From Bos javanicus (lineage: Eukaryota > Chordata > Mammalia > Artiodactyla > Bovidae), in the NCBI RefSeq assembly GCF_032452875.1, contig NC_083878.1, positions 53,140,878 through 53,204,877 on the forward strand: 64,000 nt of DNA, in the 5' to 3' direction. The notes under the pieces were generated by a model. The model was given only the letters and a program-made list of their open reading frames with translations. It searched no databases and had not been told where the DNA came from. Position numbers and translations under genes: made by a program. Shown in pieces: positions 22,071-32,269 of this stretch (positions are counted from its first letter, which is position 1; every line of letters begins with the position of its first letter).

Positions 22071-23159
22071 TGCCGGGAGCCAGCATGAGGAACTCCACCT
22101 GCGGCAAAGGTCATGAAGAAGGGGCTCGGCATACGCAAAGGCGGGATCAAGCCTCAGGAGTTCCCCTGGAAATTCTCGAGCATCTACTGCCAAAACCAGA
22201 GTCTGCCTACTTTTTGCTTTGTGCTTTCACCTATACCTCTGACTTTACTGGGGGCTGTCCCCCACTACCTCTCTCTGAAAAAAGAGTTAACTTACAGCTC
22301 CACTATCACACCAAGGAACTTTGTGTTTCAACCTACAAACTCCTTTGGAAGTCCTCTAGCCTGCTTGAATAGGTTCTTCCAGCCACAAGTGATTGTTCAG
22401 AGCCTCCCAACTGTGAGAGGCATGAGATGTTCTAAACTGTCTAAATACAGATTCCTTTGAGCAGTTAAAAAATTGATTTGAAATTGTATTGGTGAAGGGT
22501 TTTTCACTTCTTGGGCCAATGTTTGCTGCTGAGTTTCCATATCCCTTACCTACTGTGTACCTGGCAGTGTATTGATTAATATAATTGGTGTATAGAAATG
22601 TAAATAGTAGCTTTAATGTTTGTAACCTTGGACCCTTGAGTTAATTATTTTTCTTGTTATAGCCCACCACACCTTTGCCCTATAGGAATGCAACTTTATC
22701 TAATACTTTTGGCAGGTGGCGCCTGACTAATCACCTTCAGAGAAAAATAAGTTTTCTGAAGAAAGGGTCTTAAAATGTTAACAGGCCTCCGGGCCAGAAG
22801 ATGATGTCAATCACCTAAACTTTTGCATATGATAAGTTTGCCGGAAGAAAGCCTGGCTTACTGCTGACTCTACCCCTTCCCCCATTATCCCCTATGCACA
22901 ACTTAAGGTATAAAAACTACTTTGGAAAATAAAGTGTGGGCCTTGTTCACCAAAGCTTGGTCTCCCCATGTCATTCTTTCTCTCACCTTCTGGCTGAATT
23001 ATTCAGCCTCTTTTCTCCACTGAATTTCCTGCTGAGCTATCCTTATTTAACCACTCTTTATATCCTTAATTAACGTTTAATTAAGCAATTGTTTCCTAAT
23101 CCTCGCTGACGCCATCCCTGCTTCAAATTCCCTGGATCCACCGGGGCTGGACCCTGGCA
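22071..23159 (+). mobile_element. Solo LTR of an endogenous retrovirus, 1,089 bp, 6-bp TSD
   Basis: Starts TGCCGGGAGCC and ends GACCCTGGCA (TG...CA), flanked by perfect acatat repeats at 22065-22070 and 23160-23165. A 6-bp TSD is usual for class II (ERVK/betaretrovirus-like) elements. A TATAAAA box sits at 22909-22915 and AATAAA at 22928-22933, followed by a T/C-rich U5-like region, which sets the orientation as plus. No primer-binding site, gag, pol or env adjoins it, so internal sequence was lost by LTR-LTR recombination. Two overlapping open frames (22046-22372 and 22113-22460) lie in U3. They show no homology I recognise, and the first begins outside the LTR, so I treat them as chance frames. 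Confidence 0.9.
22909..22933 (+). promoter_or_regulatory. LTR TATA box and polyadenylation signal
   Basis: TATAAAA at 22909-22915 and AATAAA at 22928-22933 are only 19 bp apart start to start. The poly(A) signal would then lie at or before the transcription start, implying a very short R region, as known for mouse mammary tumour virus-type LTRs. Seen directly; the function is inferred. Confidence 0.7.
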
Positions 23160-23165
23160 ACATAT

Positions 23166-23612
23166 CAGTCAGTTCAGTTCAGTTCAGTCGCTCAGTCGTG
23201 TCCAACTCTTTGCGACCCCATGAATTGCAGCATGCCAGGCCTCCCTGTCCATCACCAACTCCCGGAGTTTACTCAGACTCACGTCCATCTAGTCAGTGAT
23301 ACCATCCAGCCATCTCATCCTCTGTTGTCCCTTTCTCCTCCTCCCCCCAATCCCTCCCAGCATCAGAGTCTTTTCCAATGAGTCAGCTTTTCGCATGATG
23401 TGGCCAAAGTACTGGAGTTTCAGCTTTAGCATCATTCCTTCCAAAGAACACCCAGGGCTGATCTCCTTCAGAATGCAATGGTTGGATCTCCCTGCAGTCC
23501 AAGGGACTCTCAAGAGTCTTCTCCAACACCACAGTTCAAAAGCATCAATTCTTCACCGCTCAGCTTTCTTCACAGTCCAACTCTTATATCCATACATGAC
23601 CACTGGAAAAAA
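23166..23612 (-). mobile_element. BovB LINE 3' fragment
   Basis: Antisense BovB 3' end starting cagtcagttcagttcagtt right after the right TSD of the solo LTR and running to atgaccactggaaaaa. Well preserved (ccctcccagcatcagagtc). The frame 23289-23513 (minus) is a remnant of the RT C-terminus. Confidence 0.93.
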
Positions 23613-24345
23613 TATAAATAAGCAAATCATGGAAAGATACTTTAAGACAATTTAAAAGTAAAGGGAAAAACAAAGCAAAACAGAGTTTAGTTAATGACTT
23701 AGTATTTAAGTAGAAAACAACACAAGTCTCACCATGAACTTGTAAAACAGTATTGAAACAAACTTCAAACACTGAGCATTGTTTTCGATCCAAAAACCCA
23801 AAGTAATTCTTTCCTGACTTGGGTCAGGCATCTTGCAAATGTATATCAAAAATTATTATACCCACACTGTATACATTTGGCCATTACAAAATAATATGAC
23901 TTATATGTGATACTTCTTATCTTTCTACCCTGATTAGCATTATTCTGATTAACAATTTATAACCATATTCTGTCTAACTTTTCTCTCCAACACACTACAC
24001 ATCATTTCAATACTCATTAAATGGGGAATCATAGACCTAGAATTGGACACTATGAGAAACCCTTGAGAAGATACTCACTGTGCTCCCTATTCATCCTGGT
24101 TCCACATGCCCAGTAAAGCTCCTATTCACCCCAGGGTGAAGATTAAAGATGTGAGCCAAAAGAAAACATCCATCTTCCTTGAAAAGGTTAAATCTTTTTT
24201 AAGAATCTAGTATAGATCTGATTCAAATAATTCACTTTGTTTTCTTATGTCTCAAAGATAGACAAGTTTCCATTTCTTTTAACACCAAAGACAAACGGAG
24301 ACAGGCAGGAAGAGAGAGAAATTTTAGCTTGGTTGGATTTAACTA
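23613..24345. other. Unassigned interval
   Basis: About 730 bp, no repeat or gene recognised. Confidence 0.4.
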
Positions 24346-24355
24346 TTAGGATTAT

Positions 24356-24874
24356 TTGTTGTTCAGTTGCTTAGTCATGCCTGACTCCTTGAGACCCCAT
24401 AGATGGGAGCATGGAAGCTTCCTATTCCTTCACTGTCTCTCAGAGTTTGCTCAAACTCATGTCCATTGAGTCAATGATGCCATCCAACTACCTCAACCTC
24501 TGTTGCCCACTTCTCCTCCTGCCCTCAATCTTTCTCAGGATCAGAGTGTTTTTCAATGGGTCAGCTGTTTGCATCAGGTAGCCAAAATATTGGAGCTTCA
24601 GCATCACCATCAGTCCTTCCCAAGTGTATTCAGGGTTGATTTCTGTTTTGATTGACTCGTTTGATCTCCTTGCAGTCCAAGGAATGCAAGAGTCTTCTAT
24701 AGCACCACAGTTTAAAAGCATCAATTCTTTGGTGCCCAGCCTCCTTTATGGTTCAAAACTCACATCTGTACATGTGAGTCACATCTGTACATGACTACTG
24801 GAAAAAACATAGTTTTGACTATATGGACCTTTGTCAGGAAAGTCATGACTCTGCTTTTTAATACACTGTCTAGG
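24356..24874 (-). mobile_element. BovB LINE 3' fragment with 10-bp TSD (old)
   Basis: A diverged antisense BovB 3' end (gttgttcagttgcttagtc through aatacactgtctagg). Direct repeats ttaggattat flank it at 24346-24355 and 24875-24884. A 19-bp internal duplication of cacatctgtacatg (24761 and 24780) shows a later local slippage. Confidence 0.93.
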
Positions 24875-25151
24875 TTAGGATTATAAAACTGGTTAAACTA
24901 ACTTCAAAAACCAACTTTTATGGCAACTTATAAACAACTGTGTCAGAGATTTGCTTTCTCCCTTTACTCATTCACTCTTTTAATATATATTTACTCAGAT
25001 CTTTTAGATATATTTTCCATATTAGTTGGTAACATGCTATAACCACCAACAACAAAACACATCAAAACTAAAACCATGAGAAACAAAACTCCTTGGATCT
25101 GTTCTTCATGAAAATTTCAATCTAGCACAGGATGACTATGTTAAATAATCA

Positions 25152-25412
25152 GTATCAGTTCAGTCACTTAGTCATGTCCAACTCTTTGTGACCTATGGAC
25201 TGCAGCATGCCAGGATATCCTATCCATCAACTCCCAGAGCTTAGTCAAAATCACGTCTATTGAGTCAGTGATTCCATCCAAACATCTCATCATCTGTCTT
25301 CCCTTTCTACTCCCGCCTACAATTTTCCCCAGCATCAGGGTCTTTTCCAACAAGTCAATTTTTCACATCAGGTGGTCAACATATTGGAGTTTCAGCTTTA
25401 GCACCAGTCCTT
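25152..25412 (-). mobile_element. BovB LINE 3' end abutting an inverted BovB
   Basis: Antisense BovB 3' end (atcagttcagtcacttagtc through agctttagcaccagtcctt). At 25413 the sequence switches directly to plus-strand BovB. It is either an independent truncated copy or the 3' half of an inverted one. Confidence 0.9.
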
Positions 25413-25765
25413 AAATTCAGACTGAAATTGAAGAAAGTGGAGAAAACCAAAAGACCATTCAGGTATGACTTGAATCAAATCCCTTATGACTATACAGTGG
25501 AAGTGATAAATAGTTTTAAGGGACTAGATCTGATAGAGTACCTGATGAACTATGGATGGAGGTTCATGACATTGTACAGGAGATAGGATTCAAGACCACC
25601 CCCAAGAAAAAGAAATGCAAAAAAAGCAAAATGGCTGTCTGAGGAGGCCTTAAAAATATCTGTGAAAAGAAAGAAAGCAAAAAGCAAAGGAGAAAAGGAA
25701 ATATATACCCATTTGAATGCAGAGTACCAAAGAATAGCAAGGAGAGATAAGAAAGCCTTCCTCAG

Positions 25766-26198
25766 TAGTTGATTTCTACAACATAGCATTCTCTTGATTC
25801 TCTTATTTCAAAAGAGTCCTTTATCTTGTTTATATTTCTGATTACGTTTCTTATCCCTAAAAATATTTTCCTTGAAATACTCCATCTTATTCTTTAAACT
25901 TCTCTTTGTTTATTTATTTTTATTTTATCCACTACCTAGATTATCTCTTAAATTCTCATAGTTTTAAATGTCATCTGTGCACCAACGGTCCCAAAAGTTA
26001 TGTATTTCTTCCACAGTCCCCCTTTTAAATTATTGTTATTACACCTCATTCTCTATAATAGGTGCATACTAATGTTTAATAGGCGTACACCTTAAACTGA
26101 GATTCATCTCAATTGTTGACAACACCAACACTCCAGCTGATTAAGCCAACATATCTGTAGCCACTCTCATCCTCTTTCTTGGCTTATTTATTGTTTGT
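25766..26198. mobile_element. Unclassified 433-bp insertion with 15-bp TSD
   Basis: The BovB word gaaagccttcctcag occurs at 25751-25765 and again at 26199-26213, where uninterrupted BovB has it once. Everything between is foreign to BovB. It has no poly(A)/poly(T) at either end, no SINE head, no TG...CA ends and no coding frame of note. TSD length suits target-primed reverse transcription. Origin unknown. Confidence 0.75.
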
Positions 26199-26878
26199 GA
26201 AAGCCTTCCTCAGCGATCAATGCAAAGAAATAGAGGAAAGCAATAAAATGAGAAAGACGAGAGATCTCTTTAAGAAAATTAGAGATACCAAGGGAATATT
26301 TTATGCAAAGATGGGTCAATAAAGAATAGAAATATTAGGAACCTAACAGAAGCAGAAGATATTAAGAACTTGTGGCAAAAAATACACAGAAGAACTGTAC
26401 AAAAAAAAAAAAATCTTTACAATCCAGATAATCACAATGGTATGATCACTCACCTAGAGCCAGACATCCTGGAATGTGAAGTCAAGTGGGCCTTAGGAAG
26501 CATCACTATGAACAAAGCTAGTGGAGGTGATGGAATTCCAGTTGAGCTATTTCAAATCCTGAAAGATGATGCTGTGAAAGTGCTGCACTCAGTATGCCAG
26601 AAAATTTGGAAAACTCAGCAGTGGCCACAGGACTGGAAAAGGTCAGTTTTCACTCCAATCCCAAAGAAAGGTAACGACAAAGAATCCTCAAAGTATCGCA
26701 CATTTGAACTTTTCTCACACGCTAGTAAATTTTTGCTTAAAATTCTCCAAGCCAGACTTCACCAATACATGAACCGTGAGCTTCCAGATGTTCAGAATGG
26801 TTTTAGAAAAGGGAGTGAAACCAGATATCAAATTTTCAACATCCTCTGAATCATCGAAAAAGCAAGAGAGTTCCAGAA

Positions 26879-26911
26879 AACACACACACAGACACACACA
26901 CACACACACAC
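26879..26911. repeat. (CA)n microsatellite inside the BovB RT region
   Basis: A CA repeat with one GA interruption replaces the short word between ttccagaaaa and tttatttctgc in the RT coding sequence. It breaks the frame and is likely a good length-polymorphic marker. Confidence 0.95.
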
Positions 26912-27172
26912 ATTTATTTCTGCTTTATTGATTATGCCAAAGTCTTTGACTGTGTGGATAACAATAACTTGTGGAAAATTCTGAAAGATATGGGAATACC
27001 AGACCACCTGACCTGCTTCTTGAGAAACCTGCATGCAGGTCATGGAGCAAAAGTTAGAACTGGACATGGAACAACAGACTGTTTCCAAATAGGAAAAGAG
27101 TACGTCAAGGCTGTATATTGTCACCCTGCTTATTTAACTTATATGCAGAGTATATCATGAGAAACTCTGGGC

Positions 27173-29613
27173 TGTATACTCATTTTCACTATATTGATTC
27201 TTCTGATCCATGAACATGGTATATTTCTCTATCTATTAGTGTCCTGTTTGATTTCTTTCACCAGTGTTTTATAGTTTCCTATATATAAATCTTTTGTTTC
27301 TTTGGGTAGATATATTCCTAAGCATTTTATTCTTTTCATTGCAATGGTGAATGGAATTGTTTCCTTAATTTCTCTTTCTATTTTCTCATTATTAGTGTAT
27401 AGGAATGCAAGGGATCTATGTGTGTTGATTTTATATCCTACAACTTTACTATATTAATTGATTAGCTCTAGTAATTTTTTGGTGGAGTCTTTAGGGTTTT
27501 CTATGTAGAGGATCATGTCATCTGCAAACAGTGGGGGTTTTACTTCTTATCCAATTTGGATTCCTTTTTCAATTTTTCTGCTCTGATTGCTGTGCCAAAA
27601 CCTCCAAAACTATGTTGAATAGTAGTGGTGAAAGTGGGCACACTTGTCTTCTTCCTGACTTTAGGGGAAACGCTTTCAATTTTTCACCACTGAGGATATT
27701 GTTTGCTGTGGGTTTGTCATATATAGCTTTTATTATGTTGAAGTATGTTCCTTCTATTCCTGCTTTCTGAAGAGTTTTTATCATAAATGGATGTTGAATT
27801 TTTTCAAAGGCTTTCTCTGCATCTATTGAGATAATCATATGGCTTTTATTTTTCAATTTTTTAATGTGGTGTATTATGTTGATTGATTTGCAGATATTGA
27901 AGAATCCTTGCATCCCTGGGATAAAGCCCACTTGGTCATGATGTATGATCTTTTTATTGTGTTGTTGGATTCTGATTGCTAGAATTTTGTTAAGGATTTT
28001 TGCATCTATGTTTATCAGTGATATTGCCTTTAGTTTTCTTCTTTTGTGGCATCTTTGTCAAGTTTTGGTTTAGGGTGATGGTGCCCTGATAGAATGAGTT
28101 TGGAAGTTTGCCTTCATCTTCAATTTTCTGGAAGAGTTTGAGTAGGATAGGTGTTAGCTCTTCTCTAAATTTTTGGTAGAATTCATCTGTAAAGCTGTCT
28201 GGTCTTGGGCTTTTGTTTGCTGGAAGATTTCTGATTACAGTTTCAATTTCCGTGCTTGTGATGGGTCTTAAGATTTTCTATTTCTTCCTGGTTCAGTTTT
28301 GGAAAGTTGTCCTTTTCTAAGAATTTGTCCATTTCTTCCAAGTTGTCCATTTTATTGGTATATAATTGTTGATAGTAGTCTCTTATGATCCTTTGTATTT
28401 CTGTGTTGTCTGTTGTGATCTCTCCATTTTCATTTCTAATTTTATTGATTTGATTTTTCTCCCTTTGTTTCTTGATGAGTCTGGCTAATGGTTTGTCAAT
28501 TTTGTTTATACTCTCAAAGAACCAGCTATTGGCTTTGTTGATTTTTGCTATGGTCTCTTTTGTTTCTTTTGCATTTATTTCTGCCCTAATTTTTAAGATT
28601 TCTTTCCTTCTCCTAACCCTGGGGTTCTTCATTTCTTCTTTTTCTAGTTGCTTTAGGTGTAGAGTTAGGTTATTTATTTGACTTTTTCTTGTTTCTCGAG
28701 GTATGCCTGTATTTCTATGAACCTTTCCCTTAGCACTGCTTTTACAGTGTCCCACAGGTTTTGGGTTGTTGTGTTTTCACTTTCATTGGTTTCTATGCAT
28801 ATTTTGATTTCTTTTTTGATTTCTTCTGTGATTTGTTGGTTATTCAGCAGCGTGTTGTTCAGCCTCCATATGTTGAAAATTTTAATATTTTTTCTCCTGT
28901 AATTGAGATCTAATATTACTGCATTGTCATCAGGAAAGATGCTTGGAATGATTGCATTTTTTTTTTAATTTACCAAGGCTAGATTTATGGTCCAGGATGT
29001 GATCTATCCTGGAGAAGGTTCCATGTGTGCTTGAGAAAAAGGTGAAATTCATTGTTTTGGAGTGAAATGTCCTATAGATATCAATTAGGTCTAACTGGTC
29101 TATTGTATCATTTAAAGTTTGGGTTTCCTTGTTAATTTTCTGTTTAGTTGATCTATCCATAGGTATGAGTGGGGTATTAAAGTCTCCACTATTTTTGTGT
29201 TATTGTTAATTTCCCCTTTCATACTTGTTAGCGTTTGTCTTACATATTGTGGTTCACCTATGTTGGGGGCATATATATTTATAATTGTTATATGTTCTTC
29301 TTGGATTTATCCTTTGATCATTATGTAGTGTCCTTCTTTGTCTCTTTTCACAGCCTTTGTTTTAAAGTCTATTTTATCTGATATAATTATTTTTACTCCT
29401 GCTTTCTTTTGGTCTCTGTTTGTGTGGAATATCTTTTTTCCAGCCCTTCACTTTCAGTCTGTATGTGTCCCTTGTTTCGAGGTGGGTCTCTTGTAGACAA
29501 TATATATAGGGGTCTTGTTTTGGTAACCATTCAGCCAGTCTTTGTCTTTTGGTTGGGGCATTAAACTCATTTAAGTTTAAGGTAATTATTGATAAGTATG
29601 ATCCCATTGCCAT
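27173..29613 (-). pseudogene. L1 ORF2 (endonuclease and reverse transcriptase), truncated
   Basis: ORF2p nicks DNA and copies L1 RNA. The start is at 29613 (MAMGSYLSIITLNLNEFNAP), with the endonuclease motif CLQETHLETRDT within 45 residues. A middle piece at 28243-28755 covers the linker before RT (IRNENGEITTD, DYYQQLYTNKMDNLEEMDKF). The RT piece at 27569-27931 has motif A (ISIDAEKAFEKIQHPFM). The motif C box can still be read further on (minus strand around 27510-27530 encodes FADDMI). The frame is broken repeatedly and the C-terminal cysteine region is absent, so it is dead. Confidence 0.92.
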
Positions 29614-29654
29614 TTACTTTATTGTTTTGGGTTCAAGTTTATACACCTTTTTTG

Positions 29655-30530
29655 TGTTTCCTGTCTAGAAAAGATCCTTTAGCATTTGGTGGAGAGCTGG
29701 TTTGGTGGTGCTGAATTCTCTCAGCTTTTGCTTGTCTGTAAAGCTTTTGATTTCTCCTTCATATTTGAATGAGATCCTTGCTGGGTACAATAATCTGGGC
29801 TGTAGGTTATTTTCTTTCATCACTTTAAGTATGTCCTGCCATTCCCTCCTGGCTTGAAGAGTTTCTATTGAAAGATCAGCTGTTATTCTTGTGGGAATCC
29901 CCTTGTGTGTTATTTATTGTTTTTCCCCTGCTGCTTTTAATATTTATTCTTTGTGTTTGATCTTTGTTAATTTGATTAATATGTGTCTTGGGGTGTTTCG
30001 CCTTGGTTTATCCTGTTTGGGACTCTCTGGGTTTCTTGGACTTGGGTGATTATTTCCTCCCCCATTTTAGGGAAGTTTTCAACTATTATCTCCTCAAGTA
30101 TTTTCTCATGGTCTTTCTTTTGTCTTCTTCTTCTGGGACTCCTATGAATCGAATGTTAGGGTGTTTAACATTGTCCCAGAGGTCTTTGAGATTGTCTTCA
30201 TTTCTTTTAATTCATTTTTCTTTTTCCTCTCTGATTCATTTATTTCTACCATTCTTCTTCTACCTCACTAATCCTATCTTCTGCCTCTTATTCTACTATT
30301 TGTTCCCTCCAGAGTGTTTTTGATCTCATTTATTGCATTATTCATTATATATGGACTCTTTTTTATTTCTTCTAGGTCCTTGTTAAACCTTTCTAACATC
30401 TTCTCAGTCCTTGTCTCTAGGCTATTTATCTGTGATTCCATTTTGTTTTCAAGATATTGGATCATTTTCACTATCATTATTCAGAATTCTTTGTCAGGTA
30501 GATTACCTATCTCTTCCTCTTTTGTTTGGT
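29655..30530 (-). pseudogene. L1 ORF1 (RNA-binding coiled-coil protein), broken
   Basis: ORF1p forms trimers and coats L1 RNA. The frame 30274-30477 (MIVKMIQYLENKMESQINSL...) shows the charged coiled-coil with regular leucine spacing. The C-terminal region around 29660-29890 encodes the expected words before ORF2 (minus-strand DNA gggaatggcaggacatac and caaaagctttacagacaagc). Stops and frameshifts separate the two parts. Confidence 0.85.
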
Positions 30531-31121
30531 TTGGAGGACATTTATCCTGTTCCTTTACCTGCTGGGTATTCCTCTGTCTCTTAATCTTGTTTATATTGCT
30601 GTGTTTGGGGTAGCCTTTCTGTATTCTGGCAGTTTGTGGAGTTCTCTTTATTGTGGAGTTTCCTCGCTGTGGGTGGGGTTGGACTGGTGGCTTGTCAAGG
30701 TTTCCTGGTTAGGGAAGCTTGTGTCGGTGTTCTGGTGGGTGGAGCTGGATTTCTTCTCTCTGGAGTGCAATAAAGTGTCCAGTAATGAGTTATGAGATGT
30801 CAGTGGGTTTGGAGTAATTTTGGGCAGCCTGTATATTGAAGTTCAGGGCTGTGTTCCTGTGTTGCTGGAGAATTTGCATGGTATGTCTTGCTCTGGAACT
30901 TGTTGGTCCTTGGGTGGTGCTTGGTTTCAGTGTAGGTATGGAGCTATTTGATGAACTCCTGTCGATTAATGTTCCTTGGAGTCAGGAGGTCTCTGGTGTT
31001 CTCAGGATTTGGACTCAAGCCTCCTGCTTCTGGTTTTCAGTCTTATTTTTACAGTAGCCTCAAGACTTCTCCATCTATACAGCACTGTTGATAAAACATC
31101 TAGGTTAAAGATGAAAAGTTT

Positions 31122-31559
31122 CTCCACAGTGAAGGATGCCCAGAGAGGTTCACAGAGTTACATGGAGAAGAGAAGTGGGAGGAGAGAGATAGAGGTGACC
31201 CAAATGAGATGAGGTGGAATCAAAAGAGGAGAGAGCAAGCTAGCCAGTGATCACTTCCTTATGTGTGCTCCACAGTCTGGACTGCTCAGAGATGTTCACA
31301 GAGTTATACAGAGAAGAGAAGAGGAAGGAAGGAGACAAAGGTGGCCAGGAAGATAAAGGGGGGAATAAAAAGGAGAGAGACAGATCCAGCCAGTAATCAG
31401 TTCCCTAAGTGTTCTCCACTGTCCGGAACACACAAAGGGATTCACAGAGTTGGGTAGAGACGAGAAGGTGGAAGGAGGAGATAGAGGCGACCTGGTGGAG
31501 AAAAAGGAGAGTCCAAAGGGGAATAGAGCAGTCAAGCCAGTAATCTAGCTCCCAAGTAA
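31122..31559 (-). repeat. Three 146-bp tandem units in the L1 5' UTR
   Basis: Units start at 31122 (ctccacagtgaaggatgccc), 31268 (ctccacagtctggactgctc) and 31414 (ctccactgtccggaacacac). Each has a ttcacagagtt word about 25 bp in, a purine-rich middle with gagaagag, and a cagt-a/g-atca/tagt word near its end. Period 146 bp in both steps; the units differ by many substitutions. Confidence 0.85.
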
Positions 31560-31695
31560 AAATGGGTAATGAAGATTGGGTTCTTAAAGATATAAAATTG
31601 ATAACAAACACCAAAAAGTAAAGATTAAAAATCTAGAGTAGAGGTTGGATTTTCAAAAATACAATATTAAATAAAAAAAAAACAAAGTCACAAAA

Positions 31696-31699
<4 letters not shown>

Positions 31700-31738
<39 letters not shown>

Positions 31739-31794
31739 GTGCTTTAAATAATAGGGTCTCTCTCTCTCTCTCTCTTTTTTTTTTTTTTTTTTTG
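31700..31794. repeat. (TA)n, (TC)n and poly(T) cluster
   Basis: (TA)n at about 31702-31734, (TC)n at 31757-31775 and a T-run to about 31793. Low-complexity expansion inside the L1 5' UTR. Confidence 0.95.
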
Positions 31795-31994
31795 CAAAGT
31801 AATAGTAGGTTATAAAAATGAAAGTTAAAGGAGTAATAGAGGACTTAAAAAAATAAAGAATGATAGTAAAAATAATAAAAATATATCTAGGACTTTATCT
31901 GGTGTTGTTGTGGGCAGTGTGGGGGTCAGTCCATTTTTGGCTAGTTCTTTGATCCAGCTTATATTTCTCAAGATCTATAGGCCCCTTCCTGTGT

Positions 31995-32269
31995 GCTGCT
32001 GCTGCTGCCTGTCGATTCAGTCATGTCCGACTCTGTGTGACCCCATGGACGGCAGCCCACCAGGCTCCCCTGTCCCTGGGATTCTCTAGGCAAGAACACT
32101 GGAGTGTGTTGTCATTACCTTCTCCAATGCCTGAAAGTGAAAAGTGAAAGTGAAGTTGCTCAGTCATGTCCGACCCTCAACGACCCCATAGACTGCAGCC
32201 TACCAGGCTCCTCCGTCCATGGGATTTTCCAGGCAAGAGTACTGGAGTGGGGTGCCATTGCCTTCTCCG
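31995..32269 (-). mobile_element. BOV-A2 dimeric SINE with 12-bp TSD
   Basis: Antisense BOV-A2 with a gctgctgctgctg tail at the left. Perfect repeats cccttcctgtgt at 31983-31994 and 32270-32281. It inserted into the L1 5' UTR, so it is younger than the L1. Confidence 0.96.

Larger units (their letters stand above)
25413..27172 (+). pseudogene. BovB LINE, endonuclease-RT linker to RT (interrupted)
   Basis: Plus-strand BovB coding region from the linker after the endonuclease (aaattcagactgaaattg) to the RT domain (catgagaaactctgggctg). A 433-bp insertion splits it at 25766-26198. The frame at 26370-26849 holds RT words NKASGGDGIP, FTPIPKKGN and QNGFRKG. A later piece (26954-27160) holds WKILKDMGIPDHLTC. 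A poly(A) run at 26400, a CA microsatellite at 26879-26911 and several frameshifts kill it. It ends at a sharp junction with antisense L1, and its missing 3' part may be the BovB piece at 33633. Confidence 0.93.

Noticed and set aside
22046..22460. Two overlapping open frames in the solo LTR as a viral accessory gene
   Set aside because: The first frame starts outside the LTR, neither shows a motif I recognise, and overlapping frames of this size occur by chance. Kept only as a check in the findings.
22717..22723. TGGCGCC as a lysine-tRNA primer-binding site
   Set aside because: It lies inside U3, about 440 bp before the LTR end, while a primer-binding site must follow the LTR.
31122..31559. 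Tandem units as a satellite array or CRISPR-like array
   Set aside because: Only three units, no spacers, and their position fits the L1 5' UTR.
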